Source: Chalara sp. BL73 (taxonomy: Eukaryota; Ascomycota; Leotiomycetes; Helotiales). Taken from it: 64,000 bases of DNA. The DNA lies in NCBI GenBank assembly GCA_918026815.1, contig CAKJVC010000092.1, forward strand, positions 1,054,001 through 1,118,000, given 5' to 3'. The position numbers were made by a program, and so were the translations under genes. The notes under the pieces were generated by a model. The model searched no databases. It was not told the DNA's origin and was given only the letters and a program-made list of their open reading frames with translations. Of the stretch, positions 45,350 to 58,800 are shown piece after piece; positions within the stretch are counted from its first letter, which is position 1; every line of letters starts with the position of its first letter.

Positions 45350-47341
45350 ATGCCTACCTCTCGGCCGGTAACGACATGTCTGCAGCGTAGCTTGCTGAGG
45401 CAGCAACCTATCAGGACGCCTACACAATGCCTGCGAATCGCCCAACGAGGGCTTCAAACACAGCCCAGAGTAGCTAGACCCCGCCTGCACATTTCGAGGG
45501 CGGCTTGCGGCCAAAAATGTACTTTTTCGACCTCAATGCCTCGGATGTTGGCAGATGTGAATGAAGAATTTGATCCGAAGAGCATTGACCGGGAAAGTGA
45601 CGAGGTTGATGTTTGTATAGTCGGTGGAGGTAAGCTGCGGTGGCTATGGCACAAGAACTAGGCTAATTCGAACAGGCCCTGCTGGATTGAGCGCAGCGAT
45701 TCGATTAAAACAGCTCGCAAATGAGGCAGGCAATGATGACTTTCGAGTATTGGTATTGGAGAAAGCTGGCGAGATTGGGGCGCATATACTCTCAGGCGCG
45801 GTCATAGAACCTACCGCGATCAACGAGCTGCTACCGGATTGGCTTGCCGAGGATAACGAAAATCGATTTGAAAATGTCACACCGGCTGCAGATGATAAGA
45901 TGCGATATTTAACAAAGGGGAGCTCGATATGGATCCCTACGCCTCCACAAATGAACAACCATGGAAATTATATAGTTAGCTTGAATCAATTCACGGCATG
46001 GCTGGGAGAGCGCGCAGAAGAGCTTGGTGTCGAGGTATACCCTGGATTTGCTGCCTCAGAAATTCTCTACAAATCAGATGGATCGGTGAAAGGAGTTGCT
46101 ACAAATGATCTCGGTATTTCGCGGGAAGGCAAGCCGAAGGACAGCTTTGAAAGAGGCATGGAATTTCACGCCAGGCTGACATTGTTTGGAGAGGGTTGTC
46201 ACGGTAGTCTTACGAAGCAAGTTATCAAGAAGTTCGATTTGAGAAGGGACAGTCAACCTCAAACCTATGGCCTAGGTATCAAGGAGGTGTGGGAAATCCA
46301 GCCTGAGAAGTTCAAGAAGGGTCAGATTACTCATTCCATGGGGTATCCGTTACCGGCGGATACATATGGTGGTGGATGGATGTACCACTTTGGCGACAAC
46401 TTGGTCAGTATTGGATTGGTGGTTGGGTTGGATTATCCCAATCCCTGGCTCTCGCCGTACGGGGAGTTTCAGAAGATGAAGCAGCATCCTCTCTACAAGT
46501 CGGTTCTTGAAGGTGGCAAATGTATATCATATGGTGCACGAGCATTGAACGAAGGTGGCTTTCAATCGATACCAAAGGTTGCGTTCCCTGGCGGTGCCCT
46601 GATTGGAGATACTGCGGGCTTTGTGAATGTACCAAAGATCAAGGGTACTCATACAGCCATGAAGTCAGGCATGCTTGCAGCAGAAGCTGCATGGACAGCA
46701 CTTGCCGAACAGGATTCTGGAACTATCTTCTTGTATGATTATGAAAAATCGCTGCGGAACTCTTTCATCTGGAAAGAATTGAAAGAGGTGCGGAACATGC
46801 GACCATCCTTCCACTCGCCACTGAAGCTATATGGGGGCGTGATGTATTCAGGTCTCGAAGCATTCCTATTCAAAGGCAAAGTGCCCTGGACGTTGAAGCA
46901 CAAAGGCACCGATTCTGCAGCTACCAAGCCGGCCGACCAATGCAAGAAGATCGATTATCCAAAACCAGATGGCAAGATTAGCTTTGACATTTTGACTAGT
47001 GTGAGCAGAACCGGCACAAACCATGAGGAAGATCAGCCGGTGCACTTGCAGGTAAAGGATTGGGATAAGCATGCCGAGAGTTCGTGGCCAAAATACAAGG
47101 GTGTCGAGAATAGATTCTGTCCGGCAGGCGTTTATGAGTATGTTGAGGATGAGACGAAGGATCTTGGTGTGCGGTTCCAGATCAATGCTCAGAAGTAAGT
47201 TCATCTTGTTTTCTCTGCACCGCCTGTGCTGACTCTTTTAGCTGCATACACTGTAAAACTTGCGATATCAAGGTTCCTGATCAGGATATCAACTGGCAGA
47301 CACCTCAAGGTGGCGAGGGTCCCAAATACTTTATGACATAG
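45350..47341 (+). CDS. CIR2: electron transfer flavoprotein:ubiquinone oxidoreductase, mitochondrial (3 exons, 632 aa)
   Basis: Passes electrons from ETF (fatty-acid and amino-acid dehydrogenases) to ubiquinone at the inner mitochondrial membrane. Exons are 45350-45629, 45676-47194 and 47242-47341. The first 65 residues are Arg/Gln/Thr-rich without acids, a mitochondrial presequence. The first intron splits the FAD dinucleotide motif [18 protein letters not shown]. Further marks: [22 protein letters not shown] block [54 protein letters not shown]. The 4Fe-4S cysteines are Cys in [10 protein letters not shown] and the CxxCxxC in [10 protein letters not shown], the latter split by intron 2. Length is normal. 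The gene symbol follows yeast CIR2. Assignment is secure. Confidence 0.96.
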
Positions 47342-48122
47342 AAGAACGAAATTGTGTTTGTACATATACATAATCATAGCCAAAAATTAGAATACCATAA
47401 CCCAAGCCACACAACCATAACTTCGTCTTTGAATGGCATGGATACTCCACTTCTATCATTTCCATAATTGTTGATCTGTCATATTTTATACTCCACTCGG
47501 ATACATAGTAGTTATGAGTGCAGCAAGGGGTAGCAGCTGTGTTTGCAAGGTGTATGGTGCGCAAAAGTGATCCAAGAAGCCTCCTTTAAGCTTGTTCCTT
47601 CTTGTTTAAACCGTTCACTCCTATTTATAAAGGTTTTGGTTTTGTGCATTCCCACACTTGAATCAAGCACTCATGTCTGAATCAAAATCAAGAGTGAGTT
47701 TCCTGGATCACAGTCATTAGTGCTCTTTAAAGTAGTGTTGTTGTTCATCTCTTCATTGTTTATGGATTGCCGAACTCTACGGAGCTGGCAGAGGAGCGGC
47801 ATGAGTAAAGCCGCTGATCTAGCGCACATGTTCTACATGCCTGGCGTTGATGTACCGGTATAATTGAGGTATTAAGTAGAGAAATCGTCCGTCAAGTTGC
47901 ATTATCAATCATTCCCTGCTTTTAACTGCCTGGTTTGTCTCCCCCAAAAAACTTCTTTGACCTGTATGAAGGCCTAACTCTTAATTCGGTACGAAACTGG
48001 TAGGGGGCGGGGGTTCCTAGGGAATGAGAACTCGGGATTAGGATTTCAGGATTGATGTGGGAGTTTTGTTGCCTGCATCGCCATGTTCATCATTACCTTT
48101 CATTCATACCTAACAACAACTA
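47342..48122. other. intergenic 0.8 kb, convergent 3' flanks
   Basis: Between two convergent stop codons. No gene or RNA recognised. Confidence 0.5.
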
Positions 48123-49472
48123 TTACGGGAAGTAGGACATTATATCATCACCATTAACCACCATTAACCTCGACTTTTTATCTCCCTTCATAACCGGGGT
48201 TACGGGGTATGTCCGCCTAATTCCCAGGCCATCCTCTCCAATATCCTTCACACTTCCCGGATAGATATATACCGGAAAGAAATTGTCCGCCTGGTCCAAA
48301 CTCCGAGCATAAGCAATCAGCGATGACATGGACGACATTGATACCCCCAAGAAGATGTTCGCGTTGTACAGCATCTGGTATTCCACGGCTGCCTTTTCAT
48401 CGAACCACAAAGCCTCAACTGTCTTCAGCATATCAGGATCATCAGCTAACAAGCTCCACTTGTCGAAGACCGAGTAACCCAAATGTTCAACTTTCTCTTT
48501 GAAAATTTCGATGGCAGTCTTATTACCACAGCTGACGTATAGCGTCCTAAGGTCCGTCGGCGAATTTCTCTCCAGCCCTTCAAGTTCCTGGGAATAAAGT
48601 CGCATCTGCTGTGCTGGGTTTCCAAAACTGTTCGGCCAATCATTAGAAGCGCGTAAATGAATGCCAACAAACCCGCCCTGAAGCTGCGGCGACTGCAAGA
48701 TCTTGGAGGAGATGTCCAGGAGCGTCTGGTTATAAGACATCGTCTTGAAAAGGGCTTTCCGAATCGCCACCAGCTCATCTGATTTCTCGTAATCCCACGA
48801 CAGGAAGCTATCTCCCATAGTTATAGCTACCTGGTTGTCCTTGCCAATGCTTGCAATATTGACCTGCTCCGTCTTCAAGATGTATTTTGTCATGTTACTA
48901 AAAGAACCGGCCTGGTACCTTAAACCCTTGTAATGCCTTTTGGGAGCAGCAAACTGTTTGTCGATGCCCTTCATATCATACCGCACCTTCAGCTGCGAAC
49001 ACTGCTTCCGCAAAACATCCTCCATATGTTCCATGTTCCAATATCGGCTTGCAGGAACGACCTCACCGCCGCCGAGATGTTTCAGTTTTGTTTGATCCCG
49101 TGTTGCGATCATGGGGATAATTACTCCAGCGCCAGCATCAATGGCGAGTCGCAGACATGACTGAATTCGGTTCCGTACGTTGTTCATCCCGCCCGCGACG
49201 GCTTTCTTGCCTTCGTGGTCGGCTCGGGCATTGCCGTGGCATTGAATCCATAGACCCTCTCTCCATAAAGTTTGACCACAGAGTTTCTGTAAATGATAGT
49301 CTCCTGAATCAGATGCTACTGTGCTAAGTTTTGGTAGGTGGGACAACAGGGTGGTTTTTTCAATTGCGAGTAGCGGAGCGTAAGATGACAGGAGTGTGTA
49401 TATCGTGATCAATGATGCTATTGGCAATACGAGCAAAAGTGCTCTGTTGGTTCTATATGTTTTGGCCAGCAT
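48123..49472 (-). CDS. type II membrane O-fucosyltransferase-like glycosyltransferase (449 aa)
   Basis: Intronless. One N-terminal transmembrane anchor (residues about 11-32, ALLLVLPIASLITIYTLLSS) gives a Golgi type II layout, followed by a stem and catalytic region. The GDP-fucose site is suggested by GGFVGIHLRASNDWP (His272, Arg274), matching the HLRxxxDW motif of GDP-fucose protein O-fucosyltransferases. Other fitting parts are GGMNNVRNRIQSCLRLA near the N-terminal half (the GGLNNQR-like motif) and the late ALWFDEKAAVEYQMLYNANIFLGVSMSSMSSL region that resembles the C-terminal sugar-nucleotide loop. The fungal group is poorly characterised, and the acceptor could be a protein or glycan. Start is the first ATG, directly before the anchor. 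Confidence 0.8.
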   Translation of the reverse strand: MLAKTYRTNRALLLVLPIASLITIYTLLSSYAPLLAIEKTTLLSHLPKLSTVASDSGDYHLQKLCGQTLWREGLWIQCHGNARADHEGKKAVAGGMNNVRNRIQSCLRLAIDAGAGVIIPMIATRDQTKLKHLGGGEVVPASRYWNMEHMEDVLRKQCSQLKVRYDMKGIDKQFAAPKRHYKGLRYQAGSFSNMTKYILKTEQVNIASIGKDNQVAITMGDSFLSWDYEKSDELVAIRKALFKTMSYNQTLLDISSKILQSPQLQGGFVGIHLRASNDWPNSFGNPAQQMRLYSQELEGLERNSPTDLRTLYVSCGNKTAIEIFKEKVEHLGYSVFDKWSLLADDPDMLKTVEALWFDEKAAVEYQMLYNANIFLGVSMSSMSSLIAYARSLDQADNFFPVYIYPGSVKDIGEDGLGIRRTYPVTPVMKGDKKSRLMVVNGDDIMSYFP

Positions 49473-51753
49473 GTTGACATCCGGTCATGAAGCCATGCTC
49501 TCTCTGTAGAGGTTGAGGCGGGCATGTCTGATTTTATCCCAGAGGGTTAAATGCTCAGACTCGTGGTTTAGTCATTCAGAGCTTTCATGGCTAAAAGACA
49601 CCAAAATCTGAGATCTCCTTGCGTTCTATGTGCCCAACACGAATCCACGGCATATGAGCCATATTTTTGCTTTTGTTAAGCCACAATATTGCGGCTTTCC
49701 AGGGCTACCGAGACATGTCTTGCATAATCAGAATGAAAATATACAGTGTTGGACGAGCATTTAGAACCAGAGCTCGCTAACAGAACCCCAAAAGCCTTTA
49801 TTCATTGTGCTTTTGAGCCTGAAGTGGTTTACGGTTTTGATACCGATGTGGAAAGAAGTAAATAATACCCCCTGAGGGTAGATCAAGCCAAAGGAGGTCT
49901 AGATCCTTGGCTCTTGGCAATGTAACAGCCGGAAGATGTCTCAGTGTCATAAACCATTGTGTTGGTAATATCCGCCGGCAATGAAATTCTAGGTGTGACC
50001 AGTGTCTCTGTCTTGTCTTGTCTTTTTTTTTTTTTTTTGACTTGAAGTAGCACAATCAAAGTTGGATGTTTGATAAAGGAGACAGGTCCTCGTTGCTTTG
50101 GAGAAAATAGGGGCAGGCTTCTCAAATAAGAATTTACATGTAATTACAGTAGCTTTGAACTGATCGCCTTCGCTTGCTCGGCACTGGATTCTGATATCTC
50201 AAATCGACGAACTTTAACCTTCACGGCTGGAAGACGAAATAGCTGTGCCTCTCATTCAACTGGCATTAGGGGGGCAGGGGTTCAGGATGGAGTGCCCAGA
50301 TTCTGAGAATGAAATGATATTGGAATTAATTGGTCGTAGAAGGTCAGTAATCACAAGATTACGTTCTTCATGATGCAGTCCAGAATCGTGCAAGCTATCG
50401 GTGCCGCTGGCTTTCGCTCAGCTATCTTTAAAGTATGCGCGAGAATATATAGCATCTCAGGATATCCACAACGAATCCTTGTCTGAGCATACATGGTATT
50501 CAGATTCACGCCAGATATAACCACCTTCAACAAATTAGTACCATCATACTTCAAGGTCCCGGTAACTGTTCGGAGCTTTGAGGCGATTTTGAGAATCGAA
50601 AGAGCAAGATAATTAGACTAGCAGCCAGCTCCGACCCCCTGGCTTTCCTTAAGACTAGATACTATTTGTTGTGGATAGAAAGTACTTCCTGTCTTGCAGG
50701 CATGGGTACCTGCATGGTTCAAGACTTGCGTCAGGGCCTTGGTGATGGCGCTCCAGAGCGCTGTATCGAAAAATCACATTGGGGTTGCAGTCCTATCCTC
50801 TTGATTAAACGAGTCTCGGCTGAACAGAACATGACAGTCGGGGCCATATCGAAGCCCAGGAAGTGATTTTTTAAATTTAAAAACATCCCAAGCATGCCCA
50901 CCAAGATAATTATAGAAATGGATGAACCCTCAAGGTTCAGTAATGTTAGTTGTCCCGAATGAGTGATCCCTCACTCTTCCCTCGGCGAACCTTGGATCAT
51001 CGTTGCAAGCTCCTACGTGTACCTCGTGCTAGGCACTTAGGCAGTGTGTCTTCTGTTTTCTCCTCTTTGTAAACTGTGCCACCTTCATTGACGTTAAGAT
51101 ACTAAAACCAAGCCAACTTTCGACTTAAAGTGTCCCAATAGATTATTGTTGACCTGACCGGTATTTGAACTGCTTGATAACTTTACGAGGTACAAGTAAC
51201 TCAAATTAAGCTTACTCAGTCCCGTCCCTGGTTACCCCGCGCTGGGAGCTTCTCAGAAACTATACTAGCATAGGAAAAGACAACGATGGGGATCGGGAGC
51301 CATATCGGGAGATAGTCATAATCTTAGCCGAGCTCCCCTGAATACAAACACGATAAGTTTCTTCCCTACGCTTCTTGGTATCAATTATCTAAGAGCTAAA
51401 TCTATTCACTCCAGCTTTGTTTATATCTATCTTCCTTGAAATAAATTTTCAAATCAGGGCTTGGAGGTCGCTTGTTGATATCGTATCCAATTTGTAGCGG
51501 CCGCCCGGCGTACTTTCATGGCTATACTATTATACTTAGACTGAACAAAGATATTTGATAGCGATATATTAATCTCTATTTGTACATACTAATTATAAGT
51601 GAGATTGTTATTTTATTTCTTTTAAGTATCCAACGAAAACAAACGGAGCAGCACATGTCGATACACCTGGAATTTGAATACCAGGTCCTGTATGCTCCAA
51701 ATCAGCACTTTCACGTACGCTTTTATAATCGGCTCAATATGTCAACCATCCAC
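49473..51753. other. intergenic 2.3 kb
   Basis: Left end is the promoter of the fucosyltransferase-like gene. A poly-T run sits at 50023-50038. A minus-strand open frame at 50351-50554 reads protein-like (TMYAQTRIRCGYPEMLYILA) but has no ATG at its start, no family and no clear splice partner. The right end (51200-51750) is AT-rich 3' flank of the GH1 gene. Confidence 0.45.
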
Positions 51754-53335
<1,582 letters not shown>

Positions 53336-53814
53336 GGCAAATTTGGCAACAAACGCCAGATCAGTTGTTCTTCGCCACAGACAGGTTCAAAAGAGATAGA
53401 CAAAGGACAAAGACCAAGAAAATGAAAAGGAAATTGGAAAGCCGGATTTGAGCGAAAGCGGGCAGCCTTTTCGTTCTCTCTAGCTCGGATGTCTTAGATT
53501 CGATCGCGGCATATTGCACCGAAGGTCAAGCAAAATCGTGTGTGCGAATCTCGGCCACTTCTCAAACTACCCATTAGCGCCAATGGACATACGCAGATAA
53601 ACGCGCTAAGCCCCAAGACTATCTCAATTTGGTCATGGTGTTAGCAGTTGCAGTAAGAAGGAATTAGTAATCACTTTGTAAATTAAGCTTTTTTGTCGAA
53701 TCCTTCTTTAAGCTGAATAAATAAACGCTAAAAATGTGTAACAGCTCTATTTTAACCGCTATTCTTAAATGGGTAGTATACGATAGCTTTACGTGAGTTT
53801 AATGGGAAACTATT
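53336..53814. other. intergenic, GH1 promoter
   Basis: 479 bp between the GH78 stop and the GH1 start. No motif identified with confidence. Confidence 0.5.
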
Positions 53815-56573
53815 CTATGATTTTGGATTCAAAGGCTTAATCGGCCACCCGCTGTCTCTCTTGAAAGTTGTCTCGAATGACCAATCTCCAGGCCCTACTG
53901 TTTCCTTCTTTTCACCTTCGCCATCAGGGAGGATAACATCGCAAATCATATTGTATGGCACCGAGACTTTTAGCTTCATCGTCTCGATTCCCACGCCCGT
54001 GCTATCTGTCTTCCAAGAACAGGAGATAGGGCCATTTGGCGTGGCGTGAAAGGCAGAAGCGTTGGAAAAATTCGCTCCTATAAAAGGCGCAATGCGGCAT
54101 CTTTTCCAGCCAGGATCGACCCGTTGCAAACCAGCAATCCTTTCATAAAGGAACTTCGCGATAGCACCGAAGGCGTAGTGATTAAATGAGGTCATCTCCC
54201 CAGGATTGATAGAACCGTCAGGAAGCATGCTATCCCATCTCTCCCAGACTGTAGTTGCACCCATCGTGACAGGATATAGCCAAGATGGACAATCTTTTTC
54301 CAGGAGCATGGAATATGCTACTTGAATATGTCCGGTAATGGCTAGTGCTTCGCAAAGAAATGGTGTACCAGCGAAGCCGGTGCTAATCTTAAATTCGTTC
54401 TTCCTCACGAGCTCTACAAGACGTATTCCCGCCCGGGACTTCTGTTCTGGCGTAAGAAGGTTAAAGCAGATAGCTAGAGCGTATGCTGTTTGGGAGTCAG
54501 AGATGATACGGCCATTTGGGGTGACATATTCATCTTGAAATTCTCTTCGCGCAGCTTCTGATTCAATCTCGAAATGGGCTTTATCAGCATCCTGGCCCAA
54601 GATATTTGCGATCTGAATCATCAGGTCCAGGCTATGGATAAGGAAAGCATTGGCAACCATCTTTGCGTCAGTCACTCCTTTCCATGGCTTGTCGGCGGGA
54701 GCAGCTGGGTCTAGCCAGTCCTAAAAAATGTTATTAGCGAATTCAATAGCAAATCTGCGCGAGAAGACCAAGCACTACATACCCCGAGCTGGTATACGGA
54801 TATGTCCCACAAATGCACTGCACCCGATTTATTCCTTGGCAATTTTCTCATCCATGTTATCATGCTATTGTACTGGCAAGCAAGTATTGTCTCATCTCCT
54901 GTCTCCTCATAAAGTGCCCATGGCGCCAGTATCGTAACATCATGCCAAATGGCACATGGTACTCTCCTACACCAGACAGGGTCTGGAAGAGTAGCATTGG
55001 GAGTAACCATTGCTGGAACACCTCCCAGAACAGTTTGGTCATATTCAACGTCAGAGAGCCAGTTTTTCAGCATGCCGTAGCAGTCGTATATAAAGACTGC
55101 TGTTGGAACAAATAATGCTAAGTCACCAGACCAGCCCAATCTTTCATCGCGCTGTGGGCAGTCAGTTGGCACAGAGAGAAAGTTTCCTCTCATGCCCCAG
55201 CAAATATTTTCATAGAGTTTGTTGATAAGAGGGTCGGAACATGAGAATGTACCAGCACTCTTCATGTCAGTATGGCAAATAACGGCCTCAATAGAGTTCA
55301 TCAACTCGACATCACTACTCCACCCATCGATCTGTGCGTATCGAAATCCGTGGAATGTGAATCTTGGCTCATAGCACTCTCCTTGTTCAATGCCTTTTAA
55401 AGTATACTCATCTACTGCTTTACAAATACGTAGAGGCCGGGTTCCAAGCTCTCCGTCTTCTAGTACTTCGGCGTGAGAGAGTGTTATTTTGTGACCCAGT
55501 GGGCCTTTGATATTGGTCAGTCGGACGTAGCCCACCAAGTTTTGACCGAAGTCTATGATGGTTTTTCCCAAGGGACTGACAATCTTCTGGATTGGCTTGG
55601 CCATATCTACACGCCTGACAGGCTCCCCAAAGCCAGAAGTGAGCTCAGTGACATCAGGTAACGGGGTAAGTAGGAGAACAGGTTCCCAGCTGGAACCAAC
55701 ACCTGATCCTGCGGGTGAAGACCAGAATGGGATCTCCTGAGTAGCGTCATATTTCTCTCCGTCATAAATTTCAGCAAGCCGGATCGGCCCTTTCGTGACG
55801 GTCCAAGAACCATCTGACGAAATGGTTTCGATATGGCCATTTACGTAGATTATTTCAAGCTGGGCCATTAACGCAGTGTGAGGACCCCAGATATTACGAT
55901 GGCCTCCTGCAAATCCTATGCGCCCGCAATACCAGCCTTCGGCTACACGAACTCCAAGGCAGTTCTTGCCGCCCGACAACATAGAAGTAACATTGTAGGT
56001 TTGATATTGAAGTCTGCCATCATAGGAAGTCCAACCAGGAGCCAGGAAGTAATCCCCAATTCGCTGGCCATTAAGCTCTGCTTCGTATACACCCTGAGCG
56101 GTAACATAGAGGCGGGCTTGAACTACGCGGTTTGTGACGACAAACTCTTTCCGAAATAGTTGCTCGGGGTCAGGAGCAGAAGTGCCTGGTCCCCAAGGAG
56201 CGGCGATACGCTTACAGCACCAGTCGGTGCGACTTAGCAAACCAACCTCAAGATGAGCGTAATCACTCCACCGAGTAGTCGTCTCATTCTCTCCCCAAGC
56301 CCGTATACGCACACAGATTTTCTGCCGTGACCTGAGGGGTTGATCATATGGCCATGGAACTAGAGTGGAATGGGAGGAGACGCGCTTTAGACTTGCGAGA
56401 AGAGTGAGCTGTGAATGAGCATCCTTTTCCGATAGCTCTATCTCGTAACCAGCTTGTTGGAAGCCATTTGGTACTTTCGAAAACTTCCAAGAGAGACGTG
56501 GTTTGGTCTCATGAACTCCAAGGGCATTCGGAGGCTGGTAGTGTTCAAATTGAACCTCGTTAATTGATACCAT
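53815..56573 (-). CDS. GH78 alpha-L-rhamnosidase, intracellular (2 exons, 898 aa)
   Basis: Releases terminal alpha-L-rhamnose from glycosides such as rutin- or naringin-type compounds. Exons run 56573-54783 and 54720-53815 (phase 0). N-terminal beta-sandwich domains start INEVQFEHYQPPNALGVHETKPRLSW-like (residues 4-29) and include the Bac_rhamnosid_N part (YVTAQGVYEAELNGQRIG). The catalytic (alpha/alpha)6 barrel opens FLSVPTDCPQRDERLGWSGD (residues 465-484), holding the Asp/Glu set typical of GH78 (Asp471, Asp476, Glu477). Later, YPVTMGATTVWERWDSMLPD and MTSFNHYAFGAIAKFLYER carry the other active-site Glu and the C-terminal barrel. No signal peptide. The neighbours (GH1, sugar transporter remnant, Zn2Cys6 regulator) support a glycoside-catabolism cluster. 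Confidence 0.95.
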
Positions 56574-57547
56574 GTTGGTTATTGGCTTGATTACCGGGAA
56601 TGTAATGATGAATTAGTTGAATTACAAGAAGTACAACGCCTAAATCTCATCCTTAGATAGATGTATATATTTCCAAGTGGGGATTCGGTGTGACTGAAAG
56701 CGAACAACTCCACCAACCATACCCAATTTGCTTTCTTGAAAAGAGGAACTTACTTTAAAGTACGAACTCGGTGTGACTTGCCACGAGAAATTGAATCCTA
56801 TCTGACAGCTCGGGGTAAAGTATCTTGTTCGGCTATGCGGTCGCCTTTCGGAGAGCTAGACAGCTTGATACTAAGCAACTATAGACTACCTAAAGTGGAG
56901 CCCCCGGTCGCTTCACCCACTATTGTTCTCATGACCTAGAGACTATCCTCTCTGTCCCCCCATGATTCAACTAAAGAGAGCTTAAATTATGCACAATTCT
57001 GAGTGCCCTTGATAGAAAAATGTCCGAAATGCGAATGCTCAAGGGTTCTCCTATACGGGTTGTCGCTGTTTTGGAATAAGAGGGTAGGGATAGGAGGTAT
57101 AGGATATTTGGATTGTAAAGTCAACGCACTATAAGAAAGCTATACGTTTTCTATCAGAACTTGCCGGGCTGTCCCCGCCTCAAAAGCCACATAAGTATAC
57201 CCAGGCTTTTGGGAAAGATCATACTAGCCAGCAGCTGTGGGTGGCGCCAAGTCTGTCCACAGAAGTGTCTAGCTCGCTTGCCAGGTAGGTTATAAATTGG
57301 AAGACCAGGGTTTCCAATCTTTTCCACTAGCGACTCCAGGGAGAGACTAGCATCTGAAGGCTAACTCCCCGTGAGGAGCGAATGATTTTCCAAGCCACAG
57401 CACAAAATGTGGCCAGACTTGCTTCGAGCCTACATCAACTAAAGCGGACTTCTCCAACTTGCTAGCAAGTAGCCCTCCTTCACTCTCTTTTAGCTTCTCC
57501 CTATCACTCTGTGACTTTCTCATCGAGGTTCATATCTATTCTCGCCA
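56574..57547. promoter_or_regulatory. divergent region GH78 / transporter pseudogene
   Basis: 974 bp between the divergently placed GH78 gene and the former MFS transporter. It probably contained shared regulatory sites. No operator recognised by eye and no gene supported. Confidence 0.45.
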
Positions 57548-58800
57548 TGACTGCCATCAGCTCTGCCGAGACGAATCTAGAAAAGCCAACCGGTACTGTT
57601 CAACAAATCGGTGATGCTGACGATACCATAGTGAAGCTGTTGGACACTGCCATTAATGCCGCTACAACGGCCAAGCTACATCTGGATACGAGACTCTAGC
57701 CCCTTGGGAAACTGTGAAACCCCTCAAAGTCTGTTTTTTGATATACTTTGCCATGGCGTCCAGTGCTGGTACCGATGGATATCAGATCGGGTAAGTTAGA
57801 GACAATTCCGACTCCTAGTGAAAGAAAGGAAAATATACATAATGATACTAACCCTGGCAAAAAGCAATCCGATCAACTACTTGAACCCTATTTATACCCA
57901 GTACGGCCAGCTCGCTGTGATGTTCTTGATTTACATCTGCGTACCAGAGCCCCCTGCGTGGTGTGTAGCTGCGAGCAAGTATGAGCGAGCCAGAAAGGAA
58001 CTCCTGGAAAATCGGTCGTAGGGTCAAGAACTACAACCTCGAGCAGCAAATCCAAATTTTGATCTTAGCAGCCGAGCACGAGCGTGCTGTCGCGGCTGAA
58101 CAGCGAAGAGAAAGGTGGTATGCTATTTTCCAAGAGACTGATAGGTTAAGAACAGCCATTTTTCTTTGGACGAATTTGACGCAGCAATGTATCGGTTATC
58201 CTCTTTTCGGCACTTTGGGCACTTTCGGTACTTATTCCTTCCAACAAGCCAATCTGAAAGATCTTTTTACAGTTAAAGTCATCACTTCGTCAATTCAAAT
58301 CGGTACTGTTATTGTCGTGGCCTTTTTGGCAGATTATTTGGGTCGCAGATAGCTGGCTTGCTGTGGAACAACACTATCATAGGCTTTTTGTGTTGCTATT
58401 GGGATTGTAAGTGTCTTTTTTCAGGTTAATGCTTTAGCGTACATTTCATACTCTCTACTGGCTTTGGAGTAAGTCCCGAAGTGTTTTGCCCTATATAAAC
58501 TCCGAATTTGAAGCTAAAATATCATTTTCTAGATGTTGGTCTGGCTACAAACGGGGCAACTGGCTGAGGTTACATTGGTGAAATCTCGTCACAACGCCTC
58601 CAGCCTTATACTGCGGGTTTTGGCGCCGCGAGTACCGCAGCTGTCAGAGTTTCTATGAACGTTTCAGTGCCTTATATGGTCAACGCTAATAAGTGGGCTT
58701 GGGGTCTCAAGACTGGCTGGTTCTACGCTGGTATTGGCTTTATTTTCACCCTAGGAATGTAGTTGCGAATTTCCGAAACAACCAGGTAAGTTCGGAAACG
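57548..58800 (+). pseudogene. MFS sugar transporter pseudogene
   Basis: An ATG at 57548 starts MTAISSAETNLEKPTG, a usual cytosolic N-tail, but a frameshift near 57684 interrupts it. In the next frame GYETLAPWETVKPLKVCFLI and ASSAGTDGYQIG give the first transmembrane helix. About 150 residues (helices 2-5) are then missing: the sequence jumps to NYLNPIYTQYGQLAVMFLIYICVPEPPAW (given here in part; 57868-57958), the end of helix 6. Another frameshift near 58010 leads to AAEHERAVAAEQRRERWYAI and ITSSIQIGTVIVVAFLADYLG, ending in TAG at 58350. Later pieces (GYIGEISSQRLQPYTAGFG; YMVNANKWAWGLKTGWFYAG) continue to about 58760 with in-frame TGA and TAG where Trp is expected. This is the sugar-porter type of the major facilitator superfamily, non-functional. 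Confidence 0.85.

Noticed and set aside
50351..50554. Protein-like minus-strand frame (TMYAQTRIRCGYPEMLYILA)
   Set aside because: It starts with a non-ATG codon, is closed upstream by a stop, and I could not find splice partners or a family.
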